A DNA stretch of 7,359 bases. It comes from Desulfoplanes sp. GTDB taxonomy: Bacteria > Desulfobacterota > Desulfovibrionia > Desulfovibrionales > Desulfomicrobiaceae. Below are positions 1-6,638 of this stretch, piece after piece (the stretch's first letter is position 1; each line of letters opens with the position of its first letter). The notes under the pieces were generated by a model. The model ran no database searches. It had not been told where the DNA came from and saw nothing but the letters and a program-made list of their open reading frames with translations. The stretch is from contig JAQVZR010000082.1 of assembly GCA_028708105.1 (NCBI GenBank), positions 1 to 7,359 on the forward strand, in the 5' to 3' direction. A program made the position numbers and the translations under genes.

Positions 1-46
1 CCACATGGGCCAGGATCTGCTTTCGGAGTACTCAATCACCGGGTAG
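1..46 (+). CDS. C-terminal tail of an upstream gene, unidentified (partial)
   Basis: The frame beginning at base 2 reads HMGQDLLSEYSITG and stops at TAG 44-46, one base before the pilM start. Codon choice in this frame, mostly ending in G or C, looks more natural than in the alternative frame from base 1, which reads PHGPGSAFGVLNHRVG and ends at TGA 49-51 in an ATGA overlap with pilM. Either way an upstream gene probably abuts pilM, so pilM is likely inside a longer transcription unit and its promoter lies outside the window. The fragment is too short to assign a function. Confidence 0.4.
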   Translation, partial: HMGQDLLSEYSITG

Positions 47-47
47 G

Positions 48-1097
48 ATGACTTTGATTCCTTTTCTGCAAAAAAAGAGCACCGCCTGTGGCCTTGATCT
101 CGGTTCGTCCTGGTTAAAAACGGTATGTTTTTGCAAGGATAAGCAAGGCCTTACGCTGGAACGGATTGGCCGTTTGGCCTTGCCTTCCCAGAGTAAAGGT
201 GATGTCCGTGCTATGGGGCAGGCCGCTAAGCGGTTGCATACGGCACTGGCTATCAAAGACAAGGTGGTGACTTCGTCTCTGCGGGGGCATGAGGTCATCG
301 TCAAACATATGCAGCTTCCCGTGGTCAAGGATATGCGTGGCGCTGTAGAGCGGGAAGCCAAAGAGCAGATTCCTTTTGACCTTGGTGATTTGTATCTTGA
401 TTTTCAGATCGTCAATTCCGGAGATAAGAAGGCTCGCAAGGCTGATGTGATGGTGGTGGCCACCAAAAAAAAGGTGGTTGCAGATCTTGAACAGACCTTG
501 CAGCAGGCCGGGCTTTCCCTCGCCGTGGTGGATGTGGATGCCTTTGCCTTGAGCAATTGTTTCGGATTTAATTATCCTGAACATACCGATCCGGTGTATC
601 TTTTGGACATCGGGGCTTCTCAGAGCATCCTCGGAGTTTATGATCAGGGGCGTCCTTTTTTTTTCAGAGAGATCGGTTTCGGTGGACATCAGATAACCCA
701 GATTATCAGCCGGCAGCTTGACGTGTCACTCTCCGAGGCCGAAGCGCTCAAAATCAAGGGAAGTGAAGGCCTGCAGAAAGAAAAATGTATTGAACTCCAA
801 AGTATTATTAGTGAATCCTGCACAAACTGGTGCAGAGAAATCAAACGGGTCGATCATTTTTATCAGACTTCGACCAATGTCACCTCCCTCCCTTCCCATC
901 TGTATCTATCCGGTGGCGGAAGTCTCCTTCCCGGTGTGCCCGCGTTCCTTGCCAGAGAACTCAAGCTTGAAGTCACGTATCTTGATCCCTGGCGTAAAGC
1001 CAACGTAGATTCCAATAATTTTGATCCCTTGTTTGTCAAAGCCATTGGTCCTCAGTTTGTCATTGCTTCCGGGTTGGCGTTACGGAGCTGTGTATGA
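48..1097 (+). CDS. pilM: Type IV pilus assembly protein PilM, actin-like ATPase
   Basis: PilM is a cytoplasmic, FtsA/actin-like nucleotide-binding protein. It sits under the inner membrane, binds the N-terminal tail of PilN and connects the pilus motor to the PilNOP alignment complex. The 349-residue length is normal for the family. Visible motifs are the first phosphate loop GLDLGSSWLK at residues 15-24, the EREAKEQIPF segment at 101-110, VDVDAFALSN at 161-170, the second phosphate loop LLDIGASQS at 185-193, the adenosine-pocket motif LYLSGGGSLLPG at 286-296, and a C-terminal GPQFVIASGLALR at 334-346. The ATG at 48 is the first start available in the frame and gives the expected short lead before GLDLGSS. 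No good Shine-Dalgarno sequence sits at normal spacing, since GGAG at 25-28 is about 19 bases away. Translation may therefore rely on ribosomes finishing the upstream gene. The stop overlaps the pilN start as ATGA. A T9 run (656-664) and an A8 run (465-472) lie inside the gene. Confidence 0.95.
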   Translation: MTLIPFLQKKSTACGLDLGSSWLKTVCFCKDKQGLTLERIGRLALPSQSKGDVRAMGQAAKRLHTALAIKDKVVTSSLRGHEVIVKHMQLPVVKDMRGAVEREAKEQIPFDLGDLYLDFQIVNSGDKKARKADVMVVATKKKVVADLEQTLQQAGLSLAVVDVDAFALSNCFGFNYPEHTDPVYLLDIGASQSILGVYDQGRPFFFREIGFGGHQITQIISRQLDVSLSEAEALKIKGSEGLQKEKCIELQSIISESCTNWCREIKRVDHFYQTSTNVTSLPSHLYLSGGGSLLPGVPAFLARELKLEVTYLDPWRKANVDSNNFDPLFVKAIGPQFVIASGLALRSCV

Positions 1098-1666
1098 TCA
1101 GGATTAACCTCCTCCCGCAAAAAAGACGTGCACGGATTTCACATCTCAAAATTGAGTTTATTTGGGCTGGAGGTATCCTTTTTGTTCTGCTTTGTTGTAT
1201 GGGAGGGGGATATTATTTTGTTCATTCACAACTTGAGGAATTGACACGGATAAAAGCAGAGCGCGAGAGCCTACAACGCCTGTCCATGGTTACGGCAGGC
1301 AAAGTGACCAAACTGAAAAAAGAACTTGAAAACTTGGAAAATAATATCCTGGCCATTAGGAATATTCGTCGCCAGCAGGGATTACCGGTCCGGTATATAG
1401 ACGAAATAATTACCCGGATGCCAGGAGAAAAGATCTGGCTGGAGGCTTTTTCCCTGGATGGCAACGGGAAAATGGATGTAAAAGGAGTTTCTCTGGATAA
1501 CCAGGCCTTTGCCAACTATGTCGATGAATTGCGTCGTTCGGAACTGATTAAAAGCGTGGTGACCAGAAGAACGCAGCTGCGCTTGATTCAGGGGCTTGGT
1601 CTTGTAGAATTCCAGTGTACCATTTCTGCGCAACCGCCAGCATCCAAGGATTCAGGCGATGAATAA
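1094..1666 (+). CDS. pilN: Type IV pilus inner-membrane alignment protein PilN
   Basis: PilN is a bitopic inner-membrane protein. Its short cytoplasmic tail inserts into a groove of PilM, and its periplasmic domain pairs with PilO. The protein opens with MIRINLLPQKRR, which contains the family's signature INLLP motif for PilM binding. One membrane segment follows at about residues 22-43 (FIWAGGILFVLLCC and onward). A charged, probably coiled-coil stretch spans about 45-95, and a ferredoxin-like periplasmic domain runs from about 100 to 180, with VRYIDEIITRMPGEKIWLEA a typical opening. The length of 190 residues is usual. The start overlaps the pilM stop (ATGA, 1094-1097) and has GGAG at 1084-1087 with 6-base spacing, so it is well supported and probably translationally coupled. 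The end overlaps pilO by 8 bases. Confidence 0.94.
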   Translation: MIRINLLPQKRRARISHLKIEFIWAGGILFVLLCCMGGGYYFVHSQLEELTRIKAERESLQRLSMVTAGKVTKLKKELENLENNILAIRNIRRQQGLPVRYIDEIITRMPGEKIWLEAFSLDGNGKMDVKGVSLDNQAFANYVDELRRSELIKSVVTRRTQLRLIQGLGLVEFQCTISAQPPASKDSGDE

Positions 1667-2294
1667 GGATATCCTGACCCAGAAACTTGAAAAAATGACG
1701 CAGCTTCAGAGGGTTCTGTTCCTTGTCGGATTCGTGCTGCTTATGGGGGGGGCCTATTGGTATTTTTTGCTGAGCCCGGAGCTTGAAACTGTTATCCTTC
1801 TGCACAAGGATATTGACAAAATAGATAAGGAAATCGCAAAATTTCAAAAAATTTCACTGCAGTTGCCGGATCTTGAAAAACGGGTTCTGGCCAAAAAAAA
1901 CGAATTTTTTCTGGCTCAGCGATTACTGCCCAAGGATGCTCAGGCTCTGGAACGATTACTTGCTTCTTTTGAAATGCTGGGTCAGGAGGTGGGCGTAGGA
2001 TTCATGTCTTTTGCACCGGGCAATGAAAACCTTCAGAAACTTTACTCCACGCGGAACGTGGATCTGCGTATCCGTGGCGGCTTTCATAATTTGATGCGTT
2101 TTTTTGACAAACTTTCCCGGCTGGATAGGCTGGTTCAGTTACAATCATTGCGGCTGCAGCCAACCCCTGCGAACAGTAAAGGATTGGAATCAGAGCTCAT
2201 TGCGGACAGTTCCCTCGTCGTTTTCAGAGCACTTACCTCCGCCGAGATTGAAGCCAGGACCGCGAGCCAGCATGCCAACCCAAAGAAAAAATAG
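1659..2294 (+). CDS. pilO: Type IV pilus inner-membrane alignment protein PilO
   Basis: PilO is the partner of PilN. It is a bitopic inner-membrane protein whose periplasmic coiled coil and ferredoxin-like domain form the PilN-PilO dimer and hold PilP. The 211-residue protein has a short cytoplasmic N-terminus, one membrane segment at about 18-38 (RVLFLVGFVLLMGGAYWYFL), a helical region at about 41-90 rich in charged residues, and an alpha/beta domain at about 98-192. That domain contains the typical segment VDLRIRGGFHNLMRFFDKLS at 134-153. The start has AAGGA at 1646-1650 with 8-base spacing and overlaps the pilN stop (TAA 1664-1666). The tail ends in a lysine cluster, NPKKK. A G8 run (1745-1752) falls in the codons for M29-A32 within the membrane segment, and an A8 run is at 1893-1900. 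Confidence 0.93.
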   Translation: MNKDILTQKLEKMTQLQRVLFLVGFVLLMGGAYWYFLLSPELETVILLHKDIDKIDKEIAKFQKISLQLPDLEKRVLAKKNEFFLAQRLLPKDAQALERLLASFEMLGQEVGVGFMSFAPGNENLQKLYSTRNVDLRIRGGFHNLMRFFDKLSRLDRLVQLQSLRLQPTPANSKGLESELIADSSLVVFRALTSAEIEARTASQHANPKKK

Positions 2295-2296
2295 AT

Positions 2297-2300
2297 GGAG
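2297..2300 (+). promoter_or_regulatory. Shine-Dalgarno sequence that favours the 2311 start of pilP
   Basis: GGAG lies between the pilO stop (TAG 2292-2294) and the ATG at 2311, with 10 bases between. In the same frame an ATG at 2272 would overlap pilO by 23 bases and precede a hydrophilic stretch. An ATG at 2323 would have only the GGGG at 2307-2310, 12 bases upstream. Confidence 0.5.
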
Positions 2301-2310
2301 ATCACCGGGG

Positions 2311-2886
2311 ATGGATCGCCCGATGCGTGTATCCGAGCATGGCAGAGGTATCTTGTTTGCGACCATTCTGGTTGCTGCATTGTCTTGTTTTGTGATGTCT
2401 GTAAGGCAGAGCATTGCAGGTCAACCCGATGATACCGGAATTCAGCCTGTTCCTGATACCAGCAATGCCACGGGCGTCCTTCCCGCATGGATGCAGGCTT
2501 CATCGTACAGATATGATCCGACGAACAAGCCAGATCCTTTTATCCCTTTTATTCGAAAAGAAGAACCTCAAAAATTGCGTCCCCTGGAAACTGTTCCACC
2601 CCGGCAGCTGGGCCCCTTGGAGAAAATAGATGTCACCCAGCTCCAGGTTATTGGAATTTTATGGTATCCTCAAGGCGATAAGGAAGCGTTGGGCATGGTC
2701 CAGTTACCTGACGGGAAGGGATTTGTACTGGAAAAAGGAATGTACCTCGGGAGAAGAAACGGAATCGTTGATAACATCACCCCGGAGGCGATCATCGTCA
2801 AGGAGCGAGGTTTGGATATTTTTGGAAAGGAGAAAACCCAGGATGTACGCATCAGGCTCCATTCGGAAAAGAGGGAGGTGGAATGA
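2311..2886 (+). CDS. pilP: Type IV pilus assembly protein PilP
   Basis: PilP is the periplasmic link between the PilN-PilO dimer and the secretin PilQ. From the ATG at 2311 the product has 191 residues. It has a basic N-terminus, a hydrophobic segment at about 13-31 (GILFATILVAALSCFVMSV), a proline-rich flexible linker at about 38-100 containing the family's DPFIPFI motif (75-81), and a compact beta domain from PLEKIDVTQLQVIGIL (102-117) through PDGKGFVLEKGMYLGRRNG (133-151) to about residue 183. This is the typical PilP pattern of PLE, QL, G, then a pDGK and G.Y.G signature. The hydrophobic segment contains Cys26 preceded by A-L-S, a poor lipobox. SIAG at 34-37 could be a signal peptidase I site, or the segment may remain as an anchor. 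PilP is a lipoprotein in several well-studied species, so this differs. The stop overlaps pilQ as ATGA. The family assignment is firm; the exact start is less so. Confidence 0.9.
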   Translation: MDRPMRVSEHGRGILFATILVAALSCFVMSVRQSIAGQPDDTGIQPVPDTSNATGVLPAWMQASSYRYDPTNKPDPFIPFIRKEEPQKLRPLETVPPRQLGPLEKIDVTQLQVIGILWYPQGDKEALGMVQLPDGKGFVLEKGMYLGRRNGIVDNITPEAIIVKERGLDIFGKEKTQDVRIRLHSEKREVE

Positions 2887-5042
2887 TTACGTTCGGTTCC
2901 AATCCACATTTTTTGGGTGTATACCTCTTTCTGGGGATGCTTCTTGTAGGATTGGGAGGCTGTGCTGTATCAAAAGGCCATCAGACTGAAACGGTCACGG
3001 CGGCAGCGGTTGCTTCTCCAAAAACTGCAGACGCTCCACGGAAAGAAGTCCCAGACAGTTTGTCTGCCGTCTGGGTGCAGGATGGCAAGACGTTTGTTGC
3101 GATCCCCCTTGCCCGTGACACCGAGGTGACCCCTTTTCTTGATGCGAATATTTTAACCCTTTCCTTTGCTCCTGATACCGTTCCTCTGACTACTCCTCTG
3201 GAGTCGGCTGGTGTTTTACGCGAGAGTGTGCCCGATTTGGATGCCACGTCAGGAAAAATGATCCGTCTACAGATGGTTTTGAACAGCCCCGTTCAATTTT
3301 TACTTACACGTACCTCTCCTGAATCATTACGTATTATCCTTATCCCCAAGGCTGCGCAGAAACTGCCTGCAAAACAAAATAATCGTTCAGATGACATTGC
3401 CGGGGTTGATTTTTCGAGAAACAAAATGGGCAATCTGTTTGTCTCGATGAAGGTAGGGGAAGGTGTCGGGTTTGAGCCACGGGATGAACAGCCCGGCCGC
3501 ATGTCTTTTCTGCTCAAACATGCCCATGTCCCCGCCAGATTTGCCAAACTGTATCGGTTGGACAAGTTTTCGACGTCTATGGATTCTCTGTTGTTGCGTG
3601 ATGTCCCGGGCGGCTGTCTGATGACTTTTTTGAGCTCTGAACGGATTCCGGTACAGATAGACCGACGGGCCGGGCAACTTGTGCTCCAGTTTATGACCCG
3701 GGAGATTGACAGAACGCTGCGCGTACCAGCGGAACAGACGATTGACCCGCTGGCTGGAGAAAACAAAAAATTTCGTAAAACATCCGACAAGGCCGATGCA
3801 GACTTGTTGGAGATGAATACACTTTTTCCGGGGATGAAGAAATCCTATGCCGGGCAGAAGATATCCATTGATCTTCAGGATGCCGATGTGGAGCTTGCTC
3901 TTCGGCTTATTTCCAAGGTCAGCGGACAGAATTTGATTATTGATAAAGAGGTGTCGGGTACAATTTCATTGTTATTGCAGAATATTCCATGGGATCAGGC
4001 TCTGGAAGTGGTTCTTCAACAGGAACATCTTGGTATGGTCATCCAGGGTACGATCATGCGTATATCCACTGCCAAAAAGCTTGAAGCAGAAAGCGATCAA
4101 CGGCGTCGGGCCAGGGAAGCGGCTCTGCAGGCACGCGAAAGTCTGACCAGCCTTGAACCATTGCAGACAAAGTATCTGCAGATCAACTATAGTACGGCTG
4201 CAGAAATTGAACCTAAGATCCGTGAATTCCTTTCCCCTCGAGGGAAAATCAGCCAGGATGCCCGGACCAATATGCTCATTATACGAGATGCCGGGTCGCA
4301 GCTTGAAAAAATTGAAGGGGTTGTCGCAAAACTGGATCGTCCTGAACGGCAGGTATTGATTGAGGCCAGAATCGTGTATGCTACGGATAGTTTTCAGCGT
4401 AGTCTGGGAATCAGCTGGTCCGGTGACTACTCTCACAGGGAGATAGAGGACACTACTTCGAAGTATCCGAGATCCTTCAATGTTGAGGGCCTATCTTTGC
4501 CCGCAGATGTGGGAGGCATAGACGCCGGGGCGCAGATTGCCAAAATCGCCGGTCTTGATCTTTTCAGCCTTGATGCTCAGCTCCGTCTGGGGGAACTCAA
4601 AAATATCGCCAAGACCATTTCTTCTCCTCGTGTGGTGACCTTGAACAACAATCGGGCGGAGATCAAACAAGGAACCAAGGTGGCCTCGCAGGCCGAATCG
4701 GAGAGTGGGGGTACCACGACAGAATATACGGACGCGATTCTTTCTTTGTCCGTGCAGCCCCAGATTACACCGGATAACAAGCTCATCCTCGACCTGGATA
4801 TCAGCGACGATGCTCCCGACAGTGGCGACATCTCCACCCGTTCCACCAAAACAAAGATGATCGTCAGCGATAACGAGACCATTGTCATTGGCGGAGTGCA
4901 GAATTCCACAGAAAGCAACATGGAGGACCGGGTCCCCGGCCTGGCATCCATTCCCGGGCTGGGTTGGCTTTTCAAAAATCAGAGCACGACAAATGATAAA
5001 GAAGAACTGCTTATCTTTATCAGACCTAAAATTCTGGACTAG
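2883..5042 (+). CDS. pilQ: Type IV pilus outer-membrane secretin PilQ, predicted lipoprotein
   Basis: PilQ forms the multimeric outer-membrane gate for the pilus. The 719-residue product is close in size to Pseudomonas PilQ. In order it shows a signal peptide ending in lipobox LGGC (24-27, lipidated Cys27, Ala at +2), one or two AMIN-like beta domains that would bind peptidoglycan (about 60-160 and 175-275), a linker, an STN/N0 domain at about 322-395 (ISIDLQDADVELALRLISKV at 327-346), a charged helical linker at about 398-425, an N1 domain at about 428-488, and the secretin barrel from about 490. The barrel holds the family signature VPGLASIPGLGWLF (684-697) and ends in EELLIFIRPKIL (707-718). 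The start overlaps the pilP stop (ATGA) and has a strong GGAGG at 2874-2878 with 4-base spacing. The lipobox is unusual for T4aP PilQ, which normally depends on a separate lipoprotein pilotin. Confidence 0.96.
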   Translation: MITFGSNPHFLGVYLFLGMLLVGLGGCAVSKGHQTETVTAAAVASPKTADAPRKEVPDSLSAVWVQDGKTFVAIPLARDTEVTPFLDANILTLSFAPDTVPLTTPLESAGVLRESVPDLDATSGKMIRLQMVLNSPVQFLLTRTSPESLRIILIPKAAQKLPAKQNNRSDDIAGVDFSRNKMGNLFVSMKVGEGVGFEPRDEQPGRMSFLLKHAHVPARFAKLYRLDKFSTSMDSLLLRDVPGGCLMTFLSSERIPVQIDRRAGQLVLQFMTREIDRTLRVPAEQTIDPLAGENKKFRKTSDKADADLLEMNTLFPGMKKSYAGQKISIDLQDADVELALRLISKVSGQNLIIDKEVSGTISLLLQNIPWDQALEVVLQQEHLGMVIQGTIMRISTAKKLEAESDQRRRAREAALQARESLTSLEPLQTKYLQINYSTAAEIEPKIREFLSPRGKISQDARTNMLIIRDAGSQLEKIEGVVAKLDRPERQVLIEARIVYATDSFQRSLGISWSGDYSHREIEDTTSKYPRSFNVEGLSLPADVGGIDAGAQIAKIAGLDLFSLDAQLRLGELKNIAKTISSPRVVTLNNNRAEIKQGTKVASQAESESGGTTTEYTDAILSLSVQPQITPDNKLILDLDISDDAPDSGDISTRSTKTKMIVSDNETIVIGGVQNSTESNMEDRVPGLASIPGLGWLFKNQSTTNDKEELLIFIRPKILD

Positions 5043-5097
5043 GTTTTTCCCTGTGTCGATCCTATGTTCTTCGATGGTTCATGGGGAGAGCAGAATC

Positions 5098-5114
5098 TTG
5101 GCCGTGTATCTGCA
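5098..5114 (+). promoter_or_regulatory. Possible sigma-54 (-24/-12) promoter before the PilZ-like gene
   Basis: TTGGC at 5098-5102 and TGCA at 5111-5114 have the spacing required for sigma-54 RNA polymerase, with 12 bases between the GG and GC dinucleotides. About 9 of the 12 consensus positions of TTGGCAC-N5-TTGCA agree. The predicted start of transcription is near 5125, about 19 bases before the ATG at 5144. Only one such motif was seen in the gap between pilQ and the next gene, and a match of this quality can arise by chance, so this is a candidate only. Confidence 0.3.
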
Positions 5115-5143
5115 TTCTCTCATCTTTTTATCTTTTGTGCGCT

Positions 5144-5425
5144 ATGCAACTTAAATGTAATGCCTTGCGGGATTTTTCTTCCATCTGGAAAAACGACTTT
5201 TTTGGACAGAAGGGTTTTTTGCTCCCGGGCCCGAAGTCTTACACCATGGGTGAGACTCTGCCCGTAGAAGTGCTTGTCATGGGCGAGTCCTGGGGTACCG
5301 TGGAGGTTGTTCCGGTCTGGCATAATCTGTATGGGCTGGAGTCCGAACTTCTTCCTCGGGGCATTTTTTTGCGGCTGCTCAAAAGTGATAGGACTTTTGA
5401 GCGTAAACTGGCCACGCTTGGATAA
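5144..5425 (+). CDS. Small PilZ-domain-like protein, degenerate c-di-GMP site
   Basis: The 93-residue protein resembles, from memory, the single-domain PilZ of Pseudomonas pili. KGFLLPGPKSYTMGE at residues 23-37 lines up with the Pseudomonas stretch LFIPTPKRYMLGDE. EVLVMGESWGTVEVVPVWH (42-60) matches the strands leading to its GKVIW, GIFLRLL (73-79) matches GIGVQF, and a C-terminal helix follows. Such PilZ proteins are cytoplasmic and required for pilus assembly. The N-terminal RxxxR and the D/NxSxxG motifs that bind c-di-GMP in other PilZ domains are absent; FFGQKG (19-24) sits where the second should be. The ATG at 5144 gives the expected N-terminal length, though no Shine-Dalgarno sequence precedes it. 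An ATG at 5081 in the same frame would add 21 cysteine-rich, unconvincing residues. Placement between pilQ and a terminator supports a pilus role. Domain identity is inferred without a profile search. Confidence 0.65.
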   Translation: MQLKCNALRDFSSIWKNDFFGQKGFLLPGPKSYTMGETLPVEVLVMGESWGTVEVVPVWHNLYGLESELLPRGIFLRLLKSDRTFERKLATLG

Positions 5426-5442
5426 CCCCGATTTTCGGTAGG

Positions 5443-5500
5443 CAAGAAACAACCCATGTCCGTCCGGGTGCAGATATGGGCTGTTTCTTGTTGTTTTATT
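5443..5500 (+). terminator. Strong factor-independent terminator after the pilus operon
   Basis: Two 18-base arms, 5443-5460 (CAAGAAACAACCCATGTC) and 5473-5490 (GATATGGGCTGTTTCTTG), pair fully except for one G-U wobble and one A-C mismatch. They enclose a 12-base loop and are followed by the U-rich tail TTGTTTTATT at 5491-5500. The hairpin begins 17 bases after the stop of the PilZ-like gene. On the opposite strand the hairpin is not followed by a T-rich stretch, so it acts on rightward transcripts only. It separates the pilus unit from hisC-cmk. Confidence 0.9.
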
Positions 5501-5525
5501 CAACAGTCATAAGGAATCACAATCT

Positions 5526-6638
5526 ATGGCAGCTATGGAAACAAGACGCGTTCGACCTGAATTACGCGATTTCGAGCCCTATGTGGCGGGACGTTCCATT
5601 GACGAAATCAAGGCAAAATACAATCTGCATTCGGTCATTAAAATGGCCAGTAATGAAAATCCGCTGGGGACGTCACCCGTCGTTCAGAAGGTTATCCGGG
5701 ATAACGTGCCCCTGGCCTTCCGTTACGCCCAGGCCGGGAATCCTCTGCTGCGTTCGGCTCTGGCCGGGTACCTGGGAGTGGTGGATGCCGAATGCCTGGT
5801 GTGCGGCAACGGATCGGATGAGATCATTGATCTGCTGATACGGGTTCTTGCTCGTCCTGGTAAAGATAATATCGTGGCCTTTGATCCCTGTTTCAGTATT
5901 TATAAGGTCCAGGCCAAGCTGTGCGGTGTCGAGTTCCGTCAGGTTGCCTTGGATGACAACTTCCATTTTCCGTGGGATGCACTGTTGGCTAAGGCCGATG
6001 AACGGACCAAAATTATCTTTGTGACTAATCCGGACAATCCTTCCGGCTATGCGGTTCCGGTCACGGACCTGGTCGACCTTGCCTCTCGTATTCCCGAGGA
6101 TGCTCTGCTTGTGGTGGATGAGGCCTATATCGATTTTGCTGATCCCCTGGAAGAGTATTCCATGCTTCCAGTCTTCCGAAAAATGACTAACGTCGTGCTC
6201 TTGCGGACCTTTTCCAAGCTGTTCGGGCTGGCGGGTTTGCGTCTGGGATATGGGATCATGCCCCCCTGGCTGGCTGATTACCTGATGCGGAGCCGGTTGC
6301 CGTTCAGTGTTAATATTCTGGCTGAAAAGGCGGGGATTGCCGCTGTTCAGGATGAGATATTTATTGCCAAAACCCGGGAAACGGTCCTGCGGGGCAGAAG
6401 AGATCTTACTCAAGGCATGCAGGCTGCTGGATGTACAGTATATCCTTCCCAGGCCAATTTTTTGCTGGTCAGGCCACCCATGGACCCGGCAATTATATGT
6501 GAGCGTCTGTTGCGTAAAGGGATTATTATCCGCGGTCTAGGCAGTTATGGGCTGGATGCTTTTTTCCGGGTTTCTGTTGGAAATGAAGAGGAAAACAGGA
6601 TATTTCTGGGGGCCATTACTGAGGTGCTCAATGGGTAG
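5526..6638 (+). CDS. hisC: Histidinol-phosphate aminotransferase HisC
   Basis: HisC is a pyridoxal-phosphate enzyme of the cytoplasm. It transfers an amino group from glutamate to imidazole acetol phosphate to give histidinol phosphate in histidine biosynthesis. The 370-residue length is typical. Fold-type I aminotransferase signatures appear in order: ASNENPLG (41-48), GNGSDEIID (94-102), TNPDNPSG (167-174, Asn171 contacting the cofactor ring), VVDEAYIDF (196-204, Asp198 and Tyr201), TFSKLFGLAGLRLGYG (228-243, Lys231 forming the Schiff base) and FRVSVGNEEEN (347-357, Arg348 binding the substrate carboxylate). The ATG at 5526 has AAGGA at 5510-5514, about 11 bases upstream. An alternative ATG at 5535 would be farther from it. 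Some family members act on aromatic amino acids instead, so substrate range is inferred. The gene follows the terminator closely and no convincing promoter was seen in the 25-base gap. Its end overlaps cmk by 8 bases. Confidence 0.94.
   Translation: MAAMETRRVRPELRDFEPYVAGRSIDEIKAKYNLHSVIKMASNENPLGTSPVVQKVIRDNVPLAFRYAQAGNPLLRSALAGYLGVVDAECLVCGNGSDEIIDLLIRVLARPGKDNIVAFDPCFSIYKVQAKLCGVEFRQVALDDNFHFPWDALLAKADERTKIIFVTNPDNPSGYAVPVTDLVDLASRIPEDALLVVDEAYIDFADPLEEYSMLPVFRKMTNVVLLRTFSKLFGLAGLRLGYGIMPPWLADYLMRSRLPFSVNILAEKAGIAAVQDEIFIAKTRETVLRGRRDLTQGMQAAGCTVYPSQANFLLVRPPMDPAIICERLLRKGIIIRGLGSYGLDAFFRVSVGNEEENRIFLGAITEVLNG

Noticed and set aside
455..466. Palindrome TGGTGGCCACCA in pilM considered as an operator
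   Set aside because: It lies inside conserved coding sequence (VVATKKK), far from any start, and is explained by codons for Val, Ala and Thr.
114..689. Long minus-strand open frame (191 codons) opposite pilM
   Set aside because: It lies wholly antisense to a firmly identified pilM. Its histidine-rich product is a by-product of pilM codon usage, and no separate signals support it.
4077..4160. Charged helical stretch in PilQ (residues about 399-426) considered as an unusual insertion
   Set aside because: A charged linker between the N0 and N1 domains is common in T4aP PilQ proteins, so it is ordinary.
5043..5097. Search for a terminator between pilQ and the PilZ-like gene
   Set aside because: No stable hairpin with a U-tail was found, so the PilZ-like gene is probably also reached by read-through from pilQ.
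5081..5143. Upstream ATG at 5081 as start of the PilZ-like gene
   Set aside because: It would add 21 residues that do not fit the N-terminus of PilZ proteins, and no ribosome-binding site precedes it.
5104..5154. Short GTG-initiated peptide (16 codons) after the purine-rich GGGGAGAG at 5083-5090, overlapping the PilZ-like start, considered as a leader peptide
   Set aside because: Spacing to the purine-rich run is about 13 bases. The peptide contains no regulatory codon run and no alternative hairpins were seen around it.
5673..6413. Minus-strand open frame of 246 codons opposite hisC
   Set aside because: It is fully antisense to the conserved aminotransferase frame, its translation shows no family motifs, and it is explained by the codon composition of hisC.
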